From contig OY970370.1 in NCBI GenBank assembly GCA_963718745.1, positions 1,116,001 through 1,180,000 of the forward strand: a DNA stretch of 64,000 bases, written 5' to 3'. This DNA comes from Fermentibacter sp963718745 [NCBI: Candidatus Fermentibacterota bacterium] (GTDB taxonomy: Bacteria; Fermentibacterota; Fermentibacteria; Fermentibacterales). Shown in pieces: positions 55,408 through 63,488 of this stretch. Both the position numbers and the translations under genes were made by a program. The notes under the pieces were generated by a model. That model did not search any database. It saw only the letters and a list, made by a program, of their open reading frames with translations, and was not told where the DNA came from. Numbering within the stretch: the first letter of the stretch is position 1; each line of letters begins with the position of its first letter.

Positions 55408-56111
55408 CGCGAGAGCCAGGGGAGCTTGAGGCGCCAGACCATCCAGACCGCCTCCCAGACTATGCTCCTGGTCATCTTGGAGGTCCCGGCATGGCGGTCG
55501 ACGAAGATGATGGGGATCTCGACCACGCTGCATCCCGCCTTCACGAGCTTGTATGTCACCTCGATCTGGAAGGAGTAGCCGTCGGAGCGTATCCGGTCCA
55601 GGTCGAGCTTCGCCAGGGCCTCGCGGCGGAACGCCTTGAAGCCGCCCGTGGCGTCGGTCACGGGCATGCCGGTGATGAGCCTCGTGTAGACGTTGGCGAA
55701 ATAGGACAGCAGGAGCCTGGACAGGGGCCAGTTCACGACGTTCACGCCGCTGCAGTAGCGCGAGCCGAGTACGAAGTCGCTGCCCGAGAGGGCGGCGACG
55801 AGCTCCGGGACCTTGTTGGGATCGTGTGAAAAGTCGGCATCCATCTGGACGATGGGGTCGTAGTCCTGTTCGAGGGCCCAGCGGAAACCCGCCACGTAGG
55901 CCTGTCCGAGGCCCTTCTTCTCGGGTCTCGTGAGGAGATGGACCCTGCCGGTGTCCGAGAACTCCCTCACGGCCTCCCCGGTTCCGTCCGGGCTGCTGTC
56001 GTCGACGACGAGGATGCTCGGCGAGCCCGGGAGCCCAAGGATGGCCGGGATGAGCCTCCTGATGTTCGATATCTCGTTGTAGGTCGGGACTACGGCCAGA
56101 GGCCCCTTCAA
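55404..56111 (-). CDS. Polyprenyl-phosphate glycosyltransferase (DPM1-like)
   Basis: 235 residues of GT2 fold. LAVVPTYNEISNI, ILVVDDSSPDGTGE and IVQMDADFSHDP (metal-binding DxD) are the DPM1 motifs, followed by LGSRYCSG and VTDATGGFKAFRREAL. No C-terminal membrane helices, as in the DPM1 subtype. It probably charges polyprenyl phosphate with a hexose. I chose TTG 56111: GGAGG lies 6 bases upstream and MKGPLAVVPTYNE is the right length; the longer frame to 56300 is not favoured. A 7-bp inverted repeat flanks this start. It is the first gene of the long polysaccharide run. Confidence 0.88.
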   Translation of the reverse strand: MKGPLAVVPTYNEISNIRRLIPAILGLPGSPSILVVDDSSPDGTGEAVREFSDTGRVHLLTRPEKKGLGQAYVAGFRWALEQDYDPIVQMDADFSHDPNKVPELVAALSGSDFVLGSRYCSGVNVVNWPLSRLLLSYFANVYTRLITGMPVTDATGGFKAFRREALAKLDLDRIRSDGYSFQIEVTYKLVKAGCSVVEIPIIFVDRHAGTSKMTRSIVWEAVWMVWRLKLPWLSR

Positions 56112-56129
56112 ATCAAGCCTCCTTGAAGG
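56105..56129 (-). promoter_or_regulatory. Hairpin around the DPM1-like start codon
   Basis: On the minus transcript CCTTCAA (56129-56123) and TTGAAGG (56111-56105) form a 7-bp perfect stem with an 11-base loop that displays GGAGG. The TTG start codon lies in the 3' arm of the stem. This could modulate the first gene of the polysaccharide run, or be chance. Confidence 0.4.
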
Positions 56130-56140
56130 AGTTCCCGATG

Positions 56141-56146
56141 AGTATA
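56141..56146 (-). promoter_or_regulatory. Candidate -10 box upstream of the polysaccharide operon
   Basis: TATACT reads on the minus strand at 56146-56141, five of six matches to TATAAT, 30 bases before the TTG start at 56111. No clear -35 box is at 17-18 bases. The only TATAAT-like element in this divergent gap. Confidence 0.3.
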
Positions 56147-56232
56147 AACCCCGTTGCCGGATTCCTGCCATTGCGTCCGGCGGGACGGCCGGCACGCCGA
56201 TGCAATATACGCCTTGAAACCGGAGGAGGCAG

Positions 56233-57267
56233 ATGAGATTTCCGCTGTTCCTGCTCGCGGCCGCAGCCGTCCGTGCCGAGGTCGCCTTCCTCCCTCTCAT
56301 CAGCTACTCCTCCGGCTCCGGGCTCCTCTACGGAGCAAACGCACAGGCCGTGCTCGACGGAACCCCCGGGGGAGAGTTCTCGGTGATGGCATACGGGACG
56401 ACCCGGGGAGGCCAGTACGAATCCTTCGTCGCCAGGATCCCCGGGGGAGAGAGAACCTGGTATCTGACGGGGGAGCACGAACAGAAGCTGGGACACGATT
56501 TCTTCGGCTGGGGCAACTGGGGCGACCCCGACTCCAGCCTGGAGTACGACAGGGAATCCGACGTGATCGCGCTCGGGAGGATGCAGAGCCTGGGCCCGGT
56601 GCAGGTCCGCCTCGGAGTCGAAGCCAGGCACTCCTCCGCGTACGACTTCGAGGAGGGCACTCTCTGGGATGGGCTTCCTTCCGCAATAGCGGGCTCAGAA
56701 TGGACCGGCGGGCCTTCGGTCGACCTCAGGCTCGTCGACTGTCCCCTGCCGCTCCCCGGATACGGCCATGCCGGGTTCGACTGGCAGATCGGCCGTGACG
56801 GCATCGACTACTACCGGGCGGAACTGGAGAGGGTGGCATACGCCCCGGTCGGGGGTGGAACCCTGCTGGCTCTGAGATATGACATGGCTTACCACCACGG
56901 CGTCGAGAGCACGCCGCTTCCCTTCCTCCCGTTCCTGGGTCCGGACCAGCTCCTTCGCGGGTATGCGGACGACAGGTTCTCCGGTCCGTGGACGTCCGTG
57001 GCCAACCTGGAGCTACGGCGGCCGCTGTTCTCCTTCCTCCCGGACCCTCGGACGACGAGGCCGCTCGTGATCATCGGAGCGGCGCTCTTCGCGGATGCGG
57101 GACAGGCGTCGGAGAGCCTGGGCGGATTCCGATGGGATCGCTGGCACGAGGATGCCGGGCTGGGGCTCGTCTTCACCCTGAGCGAGGTGTCCCTCAGGCT
57201 GGATGCGACGCTCCTGTCGCCCGAGGGATTCAAGATCGACTTCTCGATCGCATCGGAGGATTTCTGA
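56233..57267 (+). CDS. Omp85/BamA-type surface-antigen beta-barrel protein
   Basis: 344 residues with a short signal peptide (MRFPLFLLAAAAVRA). It consists mainly of amphipathic strands. QLLRGYADDRFSGP carries the LRGY turn typical of the Omp85 barrel, followed by VANLELRRPLFSF, GAALFADAGQ and HEDAGLGLVFTLSEVSLRLDA, and it ends in the aromatic residue Phe. It lacks POTRA domains, so it is a barrel-only member of the surface-antigen family, not BamA. ATG 56233 has GGAGGAGGC upstream. Possible outer-membrane porin or insertion factor; no operon partner. Confidence 0.85.
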   Translation: MRFPLFLLAAAAVRAEVAFLPLISYSSGSGLLYGANAQAVLDGTPGGEFSVMAYGTTRGGQYESFVARIPGGERTWYLTGEHEQKLGHDFFGWGNWGDPDSSLEYDRESDVIALGRMQSLGPVQVRLGVEARHSSAYDFEEGTLWDGLPSAIAGSEWTGGPSVDLRLVDCPLPLPGYGHAGFDWQIGRDGIDYYRAELERVAYAPVGGGTLLALRYDMAYHHGVESTPLPFLPFLGPDQLLRGYADDRFSGPWTSVANLELRRPLFSFLPDPRTTRPLVIIGAALFADAGQASESLGGFRWDRWHEDAGLGLVFTLSEVSLRLDATLLSPEGFKIDFSIASEDF

Positions 57268-57288
57268 GCGGATTCCGCGCGGCAGGGC

Positions 57289-58188
57289 TCAGTCGAGCCT
57301 GAAGCCGAACAGGGCCTCCTCGAAGGATCCTCCGTCCGCGACGGGCACCCTGTCCAGCCACATCCGAAGCCTGCCGAACCTGTGCAGAAGGCTGCAGGCA
57401 AGGATGTCGGCGGCGGTCGAAGGATCCACCCCCGCACCGGCGCCCAGGAGGAGGCTCTCGGTCAGCCGCGGCTCCCCGAAGCAGAAGAAGAGCAGCGGAG
57501 CGCCGAGCTCATAGAGCGGATGGCCGCCCATGGCGTCGCCGAAGTCGATCAGCCCGGATACGCTCCACCTCCCGGGCATCCCGTCGAGGAAGACATGGTC
57601 CGGGGTTATGTCCGCATGGAGGAGGACCGGCTCGAAAGGCGCCCGGGTGCAGTGCGCCGTCCGCGAATGCAGCCAGTCGAGCCACGGCCCTGGAGGGAGC
57701 ATGTTCCGGGGATCCAGCTCCGCCCTCCGCTCGGACAGGAATCCATCCCATCCGGTCGACAGACGGGGGGGCGGGCGGTTGGAGTGCACGACCCGGATGA
57801 TCCCGCCAAGCTCCTCGAGGAGGCGGCATCTGTCTCCGAGAGGCAGATCGGGCCAGACATCCGCGGCTGGAACCCCCCCGATGCGGGTCATGACGAGGTA
57901 GCGCCAGCCGTCGAGGCATCCCTCGAACAGTATCTGCGGGAATGCCCCGCCGCCGATCGCACGGAGGGCTTCGCGCTCCGCTGTGAAATCCTCCGGCCAG
58001 ATCGGAGAGAAGACCTTCAGGGCGAGTCCGGGGAGGAGGAAGACGAGGTGGGTCCCGCTCCCCGCCGTCGAGAGTCCCGCCGGATCCAGCGAATGCCGCC
58101 GGCATATCTCCGCCGCGGCGGGCAGCAGGTCCCGGCGTTTCCTGAACTCCCTGTACGCCTCCAGGCCGGCGATCTGCGGGAGCAGCAA
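57289..58188 (-). CDS. APH-family small-molecule kinase
   Basis: 299 residues of the aminoglycoside/choline phosphotransferase fold. VLLHADITPDHVFLD is the catalytic loop (HxDxxxxN type with His in the Asn place, a common APH-family variant), and SGLIDFGDAMGGHPLYELG the metal-binding DFG segment. The N-lobe has GSGTHLVFLLPGLALKVFSP. Substrate unknown; such kinases act on sugars, amino alcohols, antibiotics or hydroxy-lysine. Start TTG 58188 lies right next to GAGGG, so its ribosome binding is unclear and the start is uncertain. Follows sppA by 3 bases. Confidence 0.82.
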   Translation of the reverse strand: MLLPQIAGLEAYREFRKRRDLLPAAAEICRRHSLDPAGLSTAGSGTHLVFLLPGLALKVFSPIWPEDFTAEREALRAIGGGAFPQILFEGCLDGWRYLVMTRIGGVPAADVWPDLPLGDRCRLLEELGGIIRVVHSNRPPPRLSTGWDGFLSERRAELDPRNMLPPGPWLDWLHSRTAHCTRAPFEPVLLHADITPDHVFLDGMPGRWSVSGLIDFGDAMGGHPLYELGAPLLFFCFGEPRLTESLLLGAGAGVDPSTAADILACSLLHRFGRLRMWLDRVPVADGGSFEEALFGFRLD

Positions 58189-58191
58189 CCC

Positions 58192-60543
58192 TCAGTCCAC
58201 TACGAACGGCTGCATCAGGTACATGGGGCGGTTCAGGACCGACACTCCGCGCAGCATCTCCTCGATGTCCGAGGCGGACAGCGACGCTCCTCCGAACGGA
58301 TTCAGGCCGAGTCCGTCGAAGAGCCCGGGACGGGGATACACGGCGACGGACGGGACCCAGTCCTCGTCCAGACCCGCAAGGCCGGCGGCGCAACGCACCG
58401 CGTCGACCAGGCCGCCGATCCTGTCCACCAGGCCGGCTTCGAGCGCGTCGGAGCCCGACCAGACCCTCCCCCTGCCGACTGAATCCACCCGGGCCATCGT
58501 CATCCCGCGGGCATCCGCGACCCGGCTCGTGAACAGCTCGTAGCTGTCCCGGATCATCTCCCCCATGCGCTCCCTCTGTTCGTCCGTGAAGCGGGAGAAG
58601 GGGCTGAAGGCGTCGGCCATCGGATATGGGGAGATCGTTTCGACGTTCACGCCGATCCTCGCCAGGAGGTCCTCCACCGCGAACTTGCCGCTGATCACCC
58701 CGATCGATCCGGTTATCGTGAATCTGTCGGCGAAGATGCTGTCTGCGCCGCATGCGATGTAGTAGCCGCCGGAGGCGGCGACACCGCCCATGGAGACTAC
58801 GACGGGAATGCTCTCGGCAATCCCGGTGGCGCAGTGGAGCATCTCCTCGGAGGCGAACGCGTCGCCTCCGCCGGAATCGATGCGCAGCACGAGCCCGCGC
58901 ACCCCGGGCTGCGAAGCGGCATGGCGCATCTGGTTGCAGATGGTCTCGCTGCCCATCGACTCGCCCATCGGGAACGAATAGCCGCTCTCGCCGCGGGTGA
59001 TGAAACCGGTGGCGACGATCACCGCGATATGCGGCCGGGGGCCCCACTCATCGTCGACGGGAATTGAGGAGGAGTATTCGTCCAGGCTCTGGATCCTGAT
59101 CCCGTGACCGTCGATCCGCGAAAGCCTCTCCTCGATCTCGTCGGGGAAGGCCGTGCTGTCGACAAGCCCCGTCGAGACGGCCTCCGACGGGCTCATCATC
59201 CCGGCTTCCAGTATCGTGGCGAGCTGCGGGGCGTCCAGCCCGCGCCCGCTGTTCACTGCAAGGAAGAGCTCCCGGTGGAACGATTCGAGCAGGGCTGTCT
59301 CGGCGATCCTCTGGGATTCGGACATGTCCGATCTGGTCAGCATCTCGCTCGCGCTCTTGAACTCGCCGATGTGGAGCAGGTCCGGGTAGATGCCGACGTT
59401 GTCGAGGAGATCCCTCAGGAAGATCCCGTGTGCTGCGAAGCCTGTCAGAGATGTTTCTCCGGCGGGATGGATCCACAGGTCGGTGCCCGCGCTCGCGAGG
59501 TAGCACTCCATGTTCCCCGGCGAGGTCAGGTATACGAGCACGCGCTTCCCCATGCCCCTCGCCCTGACGAGCTGGGCGCGGAGCTCCTCGGCCTGCGCGG
59601 CCGTCCCTGCGCCTCCGTCGGTGTCCACTATCAGGCCTTCCACGGACGGATCGTCGACGGCCCGCTCGATGAGGAGAATCTCCTCCGAGAAGCTCCGTTC
59701 GACGGGTCCGAGGAAGCTGCGCGAGGGTTCCTCGCCCGTTCCGCCGGTCTCTATCCGCACATAGCGGCGCCGGGGCGGGACGAGGCTCGCGCGGGGCGAG
59801 GACGTGAACCTGATCTCTGCGCGCCCACCGGAGTAATCGGACCCATCCCAGATCCCGTCCACGTCATCCAGGATGCCGCTGAATACAGCGCCGATGTGCC
59901 CGAAATCCGCCGCAACACCCATCGAGACGTGTTCATCGGAAAAGTCGAGACGGATCGCGGATCCCACCACCGGGCGCACCTCGAGGCCGCCCGAGACGTC
60001 CAGGTCCTCGAAGCCCTCGTCCGTGCCGGCATCCGCAGTGAGAGTGAGCAAGGAACCGAAGGGCCGCACGGCGACTCCCGCTCTCAGCAGTGCATCCTCC
60101 CGGACCTCGTCCGCTTCGTAGCCGCCCCTGCGGACCAGCGCGGCCGAGAACGCTTCCGAAGGCCTGAAGGAGATCCCGACATCCCAGCTCCGGGCGCCTT
60201 CCCACTCATCCGAAGACACCGGATCGATCCAGTTGTAGGCCGCTCCCACAGCCAGGGCGCCACCGGAAATGGCGGATCCGGAGGCGACCGTGAAGCGGCG
60301 CAGGTCCCCGTCCCGCTCCCACCAGCCGGATGCGCCGATGCCGGGAGCGCCGAGGAATACCCTGTCGGGTCCGTGGAGGGAGCTGTCGCTCGAGGGAAGC
60401 CCGATGGAGAGCATCATGCCGGACTGCCAGGCAAGATTCGCGGGATTGATCAACTCGATCATCCCCTGCTCTGGATAGGCCGGCCAGTCGAAGACGCTGG
60501 CAGGCCCCGGCAGGGCGGCAAGAACCGCAGCCAGAAGCATCAT
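58192..60543 (-). CDS. sppA: SppA signal-peptide peptidase with N-terminal outer-membrane-protein-like domain
   Basis: 783 residues. A signal peptide is followed by about 240 residues that look like an outer-membrane beta-barrel (NPANLAWQSGMMLSIGLP, SAISGGALAVGAAYNW, AVRPFGSLLTLTADAG). The rest is a tandem S49 protease of the 67-kDa type: the general-base Lys396 in IGEFKSASEM, and the nucleophile Ser591 in GGVAASGGYYIACG, with the usual Gly-rich DSGGGDAF. In usual SppA the protease is membrane-anchored by one helix; here a barrel-like domain replaces it. ATG 60543 or the next Met is possible. Confidence 0.8.
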   Translation of the reverse strand: MMLLAAVLAALPGPASVFDWPAYPEQGMIELINPANLAWQSGMMLSIGLPSSDSSLHGPDRVFLGAPGIGASGWWERDGDLRRFTVASGSAISGGALAVGAAYNWIDPVSSDEWEGARSWDVGISFRPSEAFSAALVRRGGYEADEVREDALLRAGVAVRPFGSLLTLTADAGTDEGFEDLDVSGGLEVRPVVGSAIRLDFSDEHVSMGVAADFGHIGAVFSGILDDVDGIWDGSDYSGGRAEIRFTSSPRASLVPPRRRYVRIETGGTGEEPSRSFLGPVERSFSEEILLIERAVDDPSVEGLIVDTDGGAGTAAQAEELRAQLVRARGMGKRVLVYLTSPGNMECYLASAGTDLWIHPAGETSLTGFAAHGIFLRDLLDNVGIYPDLLHIGEFKSASEMLTRSDMSESQRIAETALLESFHRELFLAVNSGRGLDAPQLATILEAGMMSPSEAVSTGLVDSTAFPDEIEERLSRIDGHGIRIQSLDEYSSSIPVDDEWGPRPHIAVIVATGFITRGESGYSFPMGESMGSETICNQMRHAASQPGVRGLVLRIDSGGGDAFASEEMLHCATGIAESIPVVVSMGGVAASGGYYIACGADSIFADRFTITGSIGVISGKFAVEDLLARIGVNVETISPYPMADAFSPFSRFTDEQRERMGEMIRDSYELFTSRVADARGMTMARVDSVGRGRVWSGSDALEAGLVDRIGGLVDAVRCAAGLAGLDEDWVPSVAVYPRPGLFDGLGLNPFGGASLSASDIEEMLRGVSVLNRPMYLMQPFVVD

Positions 60544-60558
60544 TCGTCCTACCTCCGT

Positions 60559-60879
60559 CTAGCGGCGGGGAGAGATCAGGAGGGCTATCGGAATCCACAG
60601 GACGAGGGCGCCCAGGAGGAAGGGCAGGATGGATACTATGCCGAGCAGATCGTGATGGAAGGCCAGTACCCCGATCGCTCCCCAGCCGATCAGCAGGAAC
60701 CCGAACACGCAGTTCTCCCGCCGCTGCATCCCCCTCGCCAGCGACGCGACTCCCAGCATGCTGACGAGCACCGGCCACCAGCGCCCCACGCTCACGCCCA
60801 TCCCCCAGAGAACGAGGAATGCTCCCAGAGACCCGAGAACGATGGTCCAGATGACCCAGCCCCTCGATACGGTAGGCAT
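60559..60879 (-). CDS. Small membrane protein, DUF5668/LiaF-like
   Basis: 106 residues with three or four hydrophobic segments (WTIVLGSLGAFLVLWGMGVS, RWWPVLVSMLGVASLARG, FGFLLIGWGAIGVLAF, ILPFLLGALVLWIPIALL). The RWWPVLVSMLG segment is common in DUF5668/LiaF transmembrane regions, which often respond to envelope stress. ATG 60879 is chosen over 60909 because the GGGGGACTAGG ribosome-binding stretch precedes it. It sits between sppA (15 bases away) and a lipoprotein gene. Function unknown. Confidence 0.7.
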   Translation of the reverse strand: MPTVSRGWVIWTIVLGSLGAFLVLWGMGVSVGRWWPVLVSMLGVASLARGMQRRENCVFGFLLIGWGAIGVLAFHHDLLGIVSILPFLLGALVLWIPIALLISPRR

Positions 60880-60880
60880 C

Positions 60881-61363
60881 CTAGTCCCCCTCCTCCGAAG
60901 GAGGCGCAAGGCTCGTCAGGTCGATCAGCCATGCGCCGTCCACCAGTCTGACCGGTATCTCCTGTGGTCCTTCACCAGTCCGGACCACCACGACTGCCAG
61001 CACAGAGTCCCTGTAGTCTACGGAGCGGATCGAGGTGCTCAGGGAGTGCGCCGTCTCCGAACGCGAAACCATCCTGGAGAAGAGCTCCCGTCCGTCGAGG
61101 GCGGCGAACTCCTGTTCCGTCATCTCGCCCGCCAGCGCGGTGAGCGGCGCGAGAGCCTCGGCGTAGCCGAAATGATGGAGCACCACGACTGTCGAGTCGT
61201 ACATGTGCCTTGTCCCGGGAGTGAGGAGGTCCCATGCCTCGTCATAGGATGAGTCGGCAAGGGCGCTGGCGAATGTCTGCACGGTCCGCGAGGCGTCGTT
61301 CCCGCCGCAGGATGCCAGCACCGCAGTGCAGAGGATCGCGGCTGCCCTGACCCCCTTCATCAC
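60881..61363 (-). CDS. Small lipoprotein (DUF4878-like)
   Basis: 160 residues. GVRAAAILCTAVLASCGGND ends with LASC, a good lipobox, so it should be lipid-anchored to the envelope. The mature part has the VQTFASALADSSYDEAWDLLTPGTR opening and an end of VRLVDGAWLIDL typical of the DUF4878/NTF2-like small lipoproteins. Start is GTG 61363 overlapping the DUF1015 stop (GTGA) or ATG 61360; no clear ribosome-binding site, so coupling is likely. Role unknown. Confidence 0.8.
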   Translation of the reverse strand: MMKGVRAAAILCTAVLASCGGNDASRTVQTFASALADSSYDEAWDLLTPGTRHMYDSTVVVLHHFGYAEALAPLTALAGEMTEQEFAALDGRELFSRMVSRSETAHSLSTSIRSVDYRDSVLAVVVVRTGEGPQEIPVRLVDGAWLIDLTSLAPPSEEGD

Positions 61364-62595
61364 AGCAGATGGATCACGAGCCCGCTCCGGAGCTTGGGCT
61401 CGAACCAGGTGGATTTGGGCGGCATCACCTTGCCGTTGTCGGCCACGGAGAGGAGCTGGTCCATCGTCACCGCATGGAGCGAGAAGGCGACCGCATACCT
61501 GCCGGATTCCACGAGCCGCACGAGTTCGTCCGTCCCCCTTATCCCGCCTACGAAGTTGATCCTCTTGCTCGTCCTCGGATCATCTATACCCAGAACGGGG
61601 GCCAGGAGGTTCCGCTGGAGTATGCTCGCGTCCAGGCTCTCGACGGGATCCCCGGCCGGGTAGCTGCCCGGCAGGGCCTCGAGGCCGTACCAGCGACCGC
61701 CCATGTACATCGAGAAGTTCTTCACGTTCGAGGGCGAGGGATCGGGGTTCTCGTAGACCCTGAACTTCCCGGCGACCAGGTCGAGGAACTCCCCGGGCGA
61801 GCGTCCGGACAGGTCCGCCACCACCCTGTTGTAGGGCATGATCCTGAGGTCGCTCTGCGGGAAGATCACGGAGAGGAAGTAATTGTACTCCTCGCGGCCG
61901 GTGTGGGAGGGGTTGGATTCCCTGCGCTTCTGTCCTATGAGCGTCCCCGCAGCGCTCCTGTGGTGCCCGTCGGCCACGTACAGGAACGGGATCGAGGTGA
62001 ACTGCGCGACGATCCTCTCGACCAGGGCCTGGTCGCGGACCATCCAGAAGGTGTGCCGCACGCCGTCCGCCGAGGTGAAGTCGTACTCGGGCCCGCCCGC
62101 GCAGACCTCCGTAGTGATGGCGGCCATTCCGGCCAGGTCGCGGTAGGCAAGGAACACGGGGCCTATCTGTGCGTTCTGCGCCTCGATATGCCTTATGCGG
62201 TCGAGCTCCTTGTCCCGTCGGGTGAATTCGTGCTTCTTGATGACATCATTCTCGTAGTCCTCGATCGATGCGCACGCTACGAGCCCGGTCTGCGAGTGCC
62301 CGGCCATTATCTGCCTGTAGAAGTAGAAGGTGGGCGATTCGTCCTGCCGGAGGACGCCTCCTTCCATGAGCCTCCTCAGGTTCTCGGCCCCCTTCGCGTA
62401 GACCCTGTCGTCGTAGAGGTCCACGGACGGATCGAGATCGATCTCCGGCTTGGTGCAGTGGAGGATGCTCCAGGGATTGCCCCCGGCCATCTCCCTGGCC
62501 TCGTCGGAATCGAGAACGTCATAGGGAGGGGCGGCGACCTTCTCGGCCATCCCCTGCCTGGGTCTGAGCCCGGTGAAAGGTTTGATCCTCGCCAT
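61360..62595 (-). CDS. DUF1015 family protein
   Basis: 411 residues, cytosolic, no signal peptide or helix. RIKPFTGLRPRQGMAEKVAAPPYDVLDSDEARE is the family N-terminus, and the later FLYVADGHHRSAAGTL and PKSTWFEPKLRSGLVIHLL are conserved blocks. The ADGHHR segment resembles a ParB/SerK-like active site. In many anaerobes DUF1015 genes sit near serine metabolism, and some relatives are proposed kinases; here no such neighbour is seen, so this is only background. ATG 62595 has AGGACCC upstream. Confidence 0.9.
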   Translation of the reverse strand: MARIKPFTGLRPRQGMAEKVAAPPYDVLDSDEAREMAGGNPWSILHCTKPEIDLDPSVDLYDDRVYAKGAENLRRLMEGGVLRQDESPTFYFYRQIMAGHSQTGLVACASIEDYENDVIKKHEFTRRDKELDRIRHIEAQNAQIGPVFLAYRDLAGMAAITTEVCAGGPEYDFTSADGVRHTFWMVRDQALVERIVAQFTSIPFLYVADGHHRSAAGTLIGQKRRESNPSHTGREEYNYFLSVIFPQSDLRIMPYNRVVADLSGRSPGEFLDLVAGKFRVYENPDPSPSNVKNFSMYMGGRWYGLEALPGSYPAGDPVESLDASILQRNLLAPVLGIDDPRTSKRINFVGGIRGTDELVRLVESGRYAVAFSLHAVTMDQLLSVADNGKVMPPKSTWFEPKLRSGLVIHLL

Positions 62596-62666
62596 GAAAG
62601 GGTCCTCCGATGAGAGCGAAGTGGTTCCCCGGCATCCTCCGGGTCACCTATCCTAACTTATGGATC

Positions 62667-63431
62667 CTATTTCTGCACGACCTGTTTCGGCAGCACGAGA
62701 GCCCTGACCGTCTTGGACTCGGCCTTGAACCTGGGGTCCAGCACCGGCTCCTCCAGGAGGGTCATGGTCTTCTTCCAGTCGCCGAGCTGGAAGCCGCCGT
62801 CCCTGTAGAGGATCACGCCTTCCGCCAGGAGTCTCCAGCGCCATTCGGGCTCCGACTGGCCCCAGTCGAGGACGAGGTCCGGGAGCCGGAAGGGCTTCGC
62901 TCCCCTGTGGCAGGATTCGAGGATGTGGATGCCCTCGATGAGAGGCCCCGAACCCGTGGGCGCGGCCGGGATGCTCGAATCCCTGCCCATCATCCGCAGG
63001 GTTCTCGACCGGAGGGTCTCCCCGAGGAGACCGGAACCGGGCGAACCGGCCAGGCCGAGGCATGTCTCGAACTCACCGAGACCCTCCGCCATCCGGTATG
63101 CAGGGCCGAGTTCGGTGCGGACGGCGTCTTCCGGCTGTCCCGCCCCGCGTCTGGCCGTGGCGGCGCGCAGGAAGGAATCGAGCGCGTCGCGCCAGGCTCC
63201 GGCCATCGCACATGCGTCGCCGAACACCATCCAGGAGTAGGCCTTCTCCGGCTGCTCACCGCACAGGAGCCTGGCCTCGTCCATGGCGGCTTCGGCGTTT
63301 CCGAGCTGGAAGAGGAGCCGGATGGCCTGGGCACGCATCCGGCCCAGTTCATAAGGGTTGGCCTCGGCCATCCTCTGCCTCAGCGAGACGAGCTTCCTGC
63401 CGGCTGACGCCTGATCCTTGGCGAATGTCAA
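62667..63431 (-). CDS. Helical repeat (TPR-like) hypothetical protein
   Basis: 254 residues with TPR-like helices in the first half (AIRLLFQLGNAEAAMDEARLLCGEQPEKAYSWMVFGDACAMAGAW) and a mixed second half ending WKKTMTLLEEPVLDPRFKAE. No signal peptide, membrane helix or catalytic motif. TTG 63431 is supported by GGAGG 5 bases upstream. The 71-base gap to the DUF1015 gene has no clear promoter. Family and function unknown. Confidence 0.7.
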   Translation of the reverse strand: MTFAKDQASAGRKLVSLRQRMAEANPYELGRMRAQAIRLLFQLGNAEAAMDEARLLCGEQPEKAYSWMVFGDACAMAGAWRDALDSFLRAATARRGAGQPEDAVRTELGPAYRMAEGLGEFETCLGLAGSPGSGLLGETLRSRTLRMMGRDSSIPAAPTGSGPLIEGIHILESCHRGAKPFRLPDLVLDWGQSEPEWRWRLLAEGVILYRDGGFQLGDWKKTMTLLEEPVLDPRFKAESKTVRALVLPKQVVQK

Positions 63432-63488
63432 TCGATCCTCCTTCGAATGGTACTCCCCGAGCCCTGACTGTGCCTGGTATCTTCAAAC

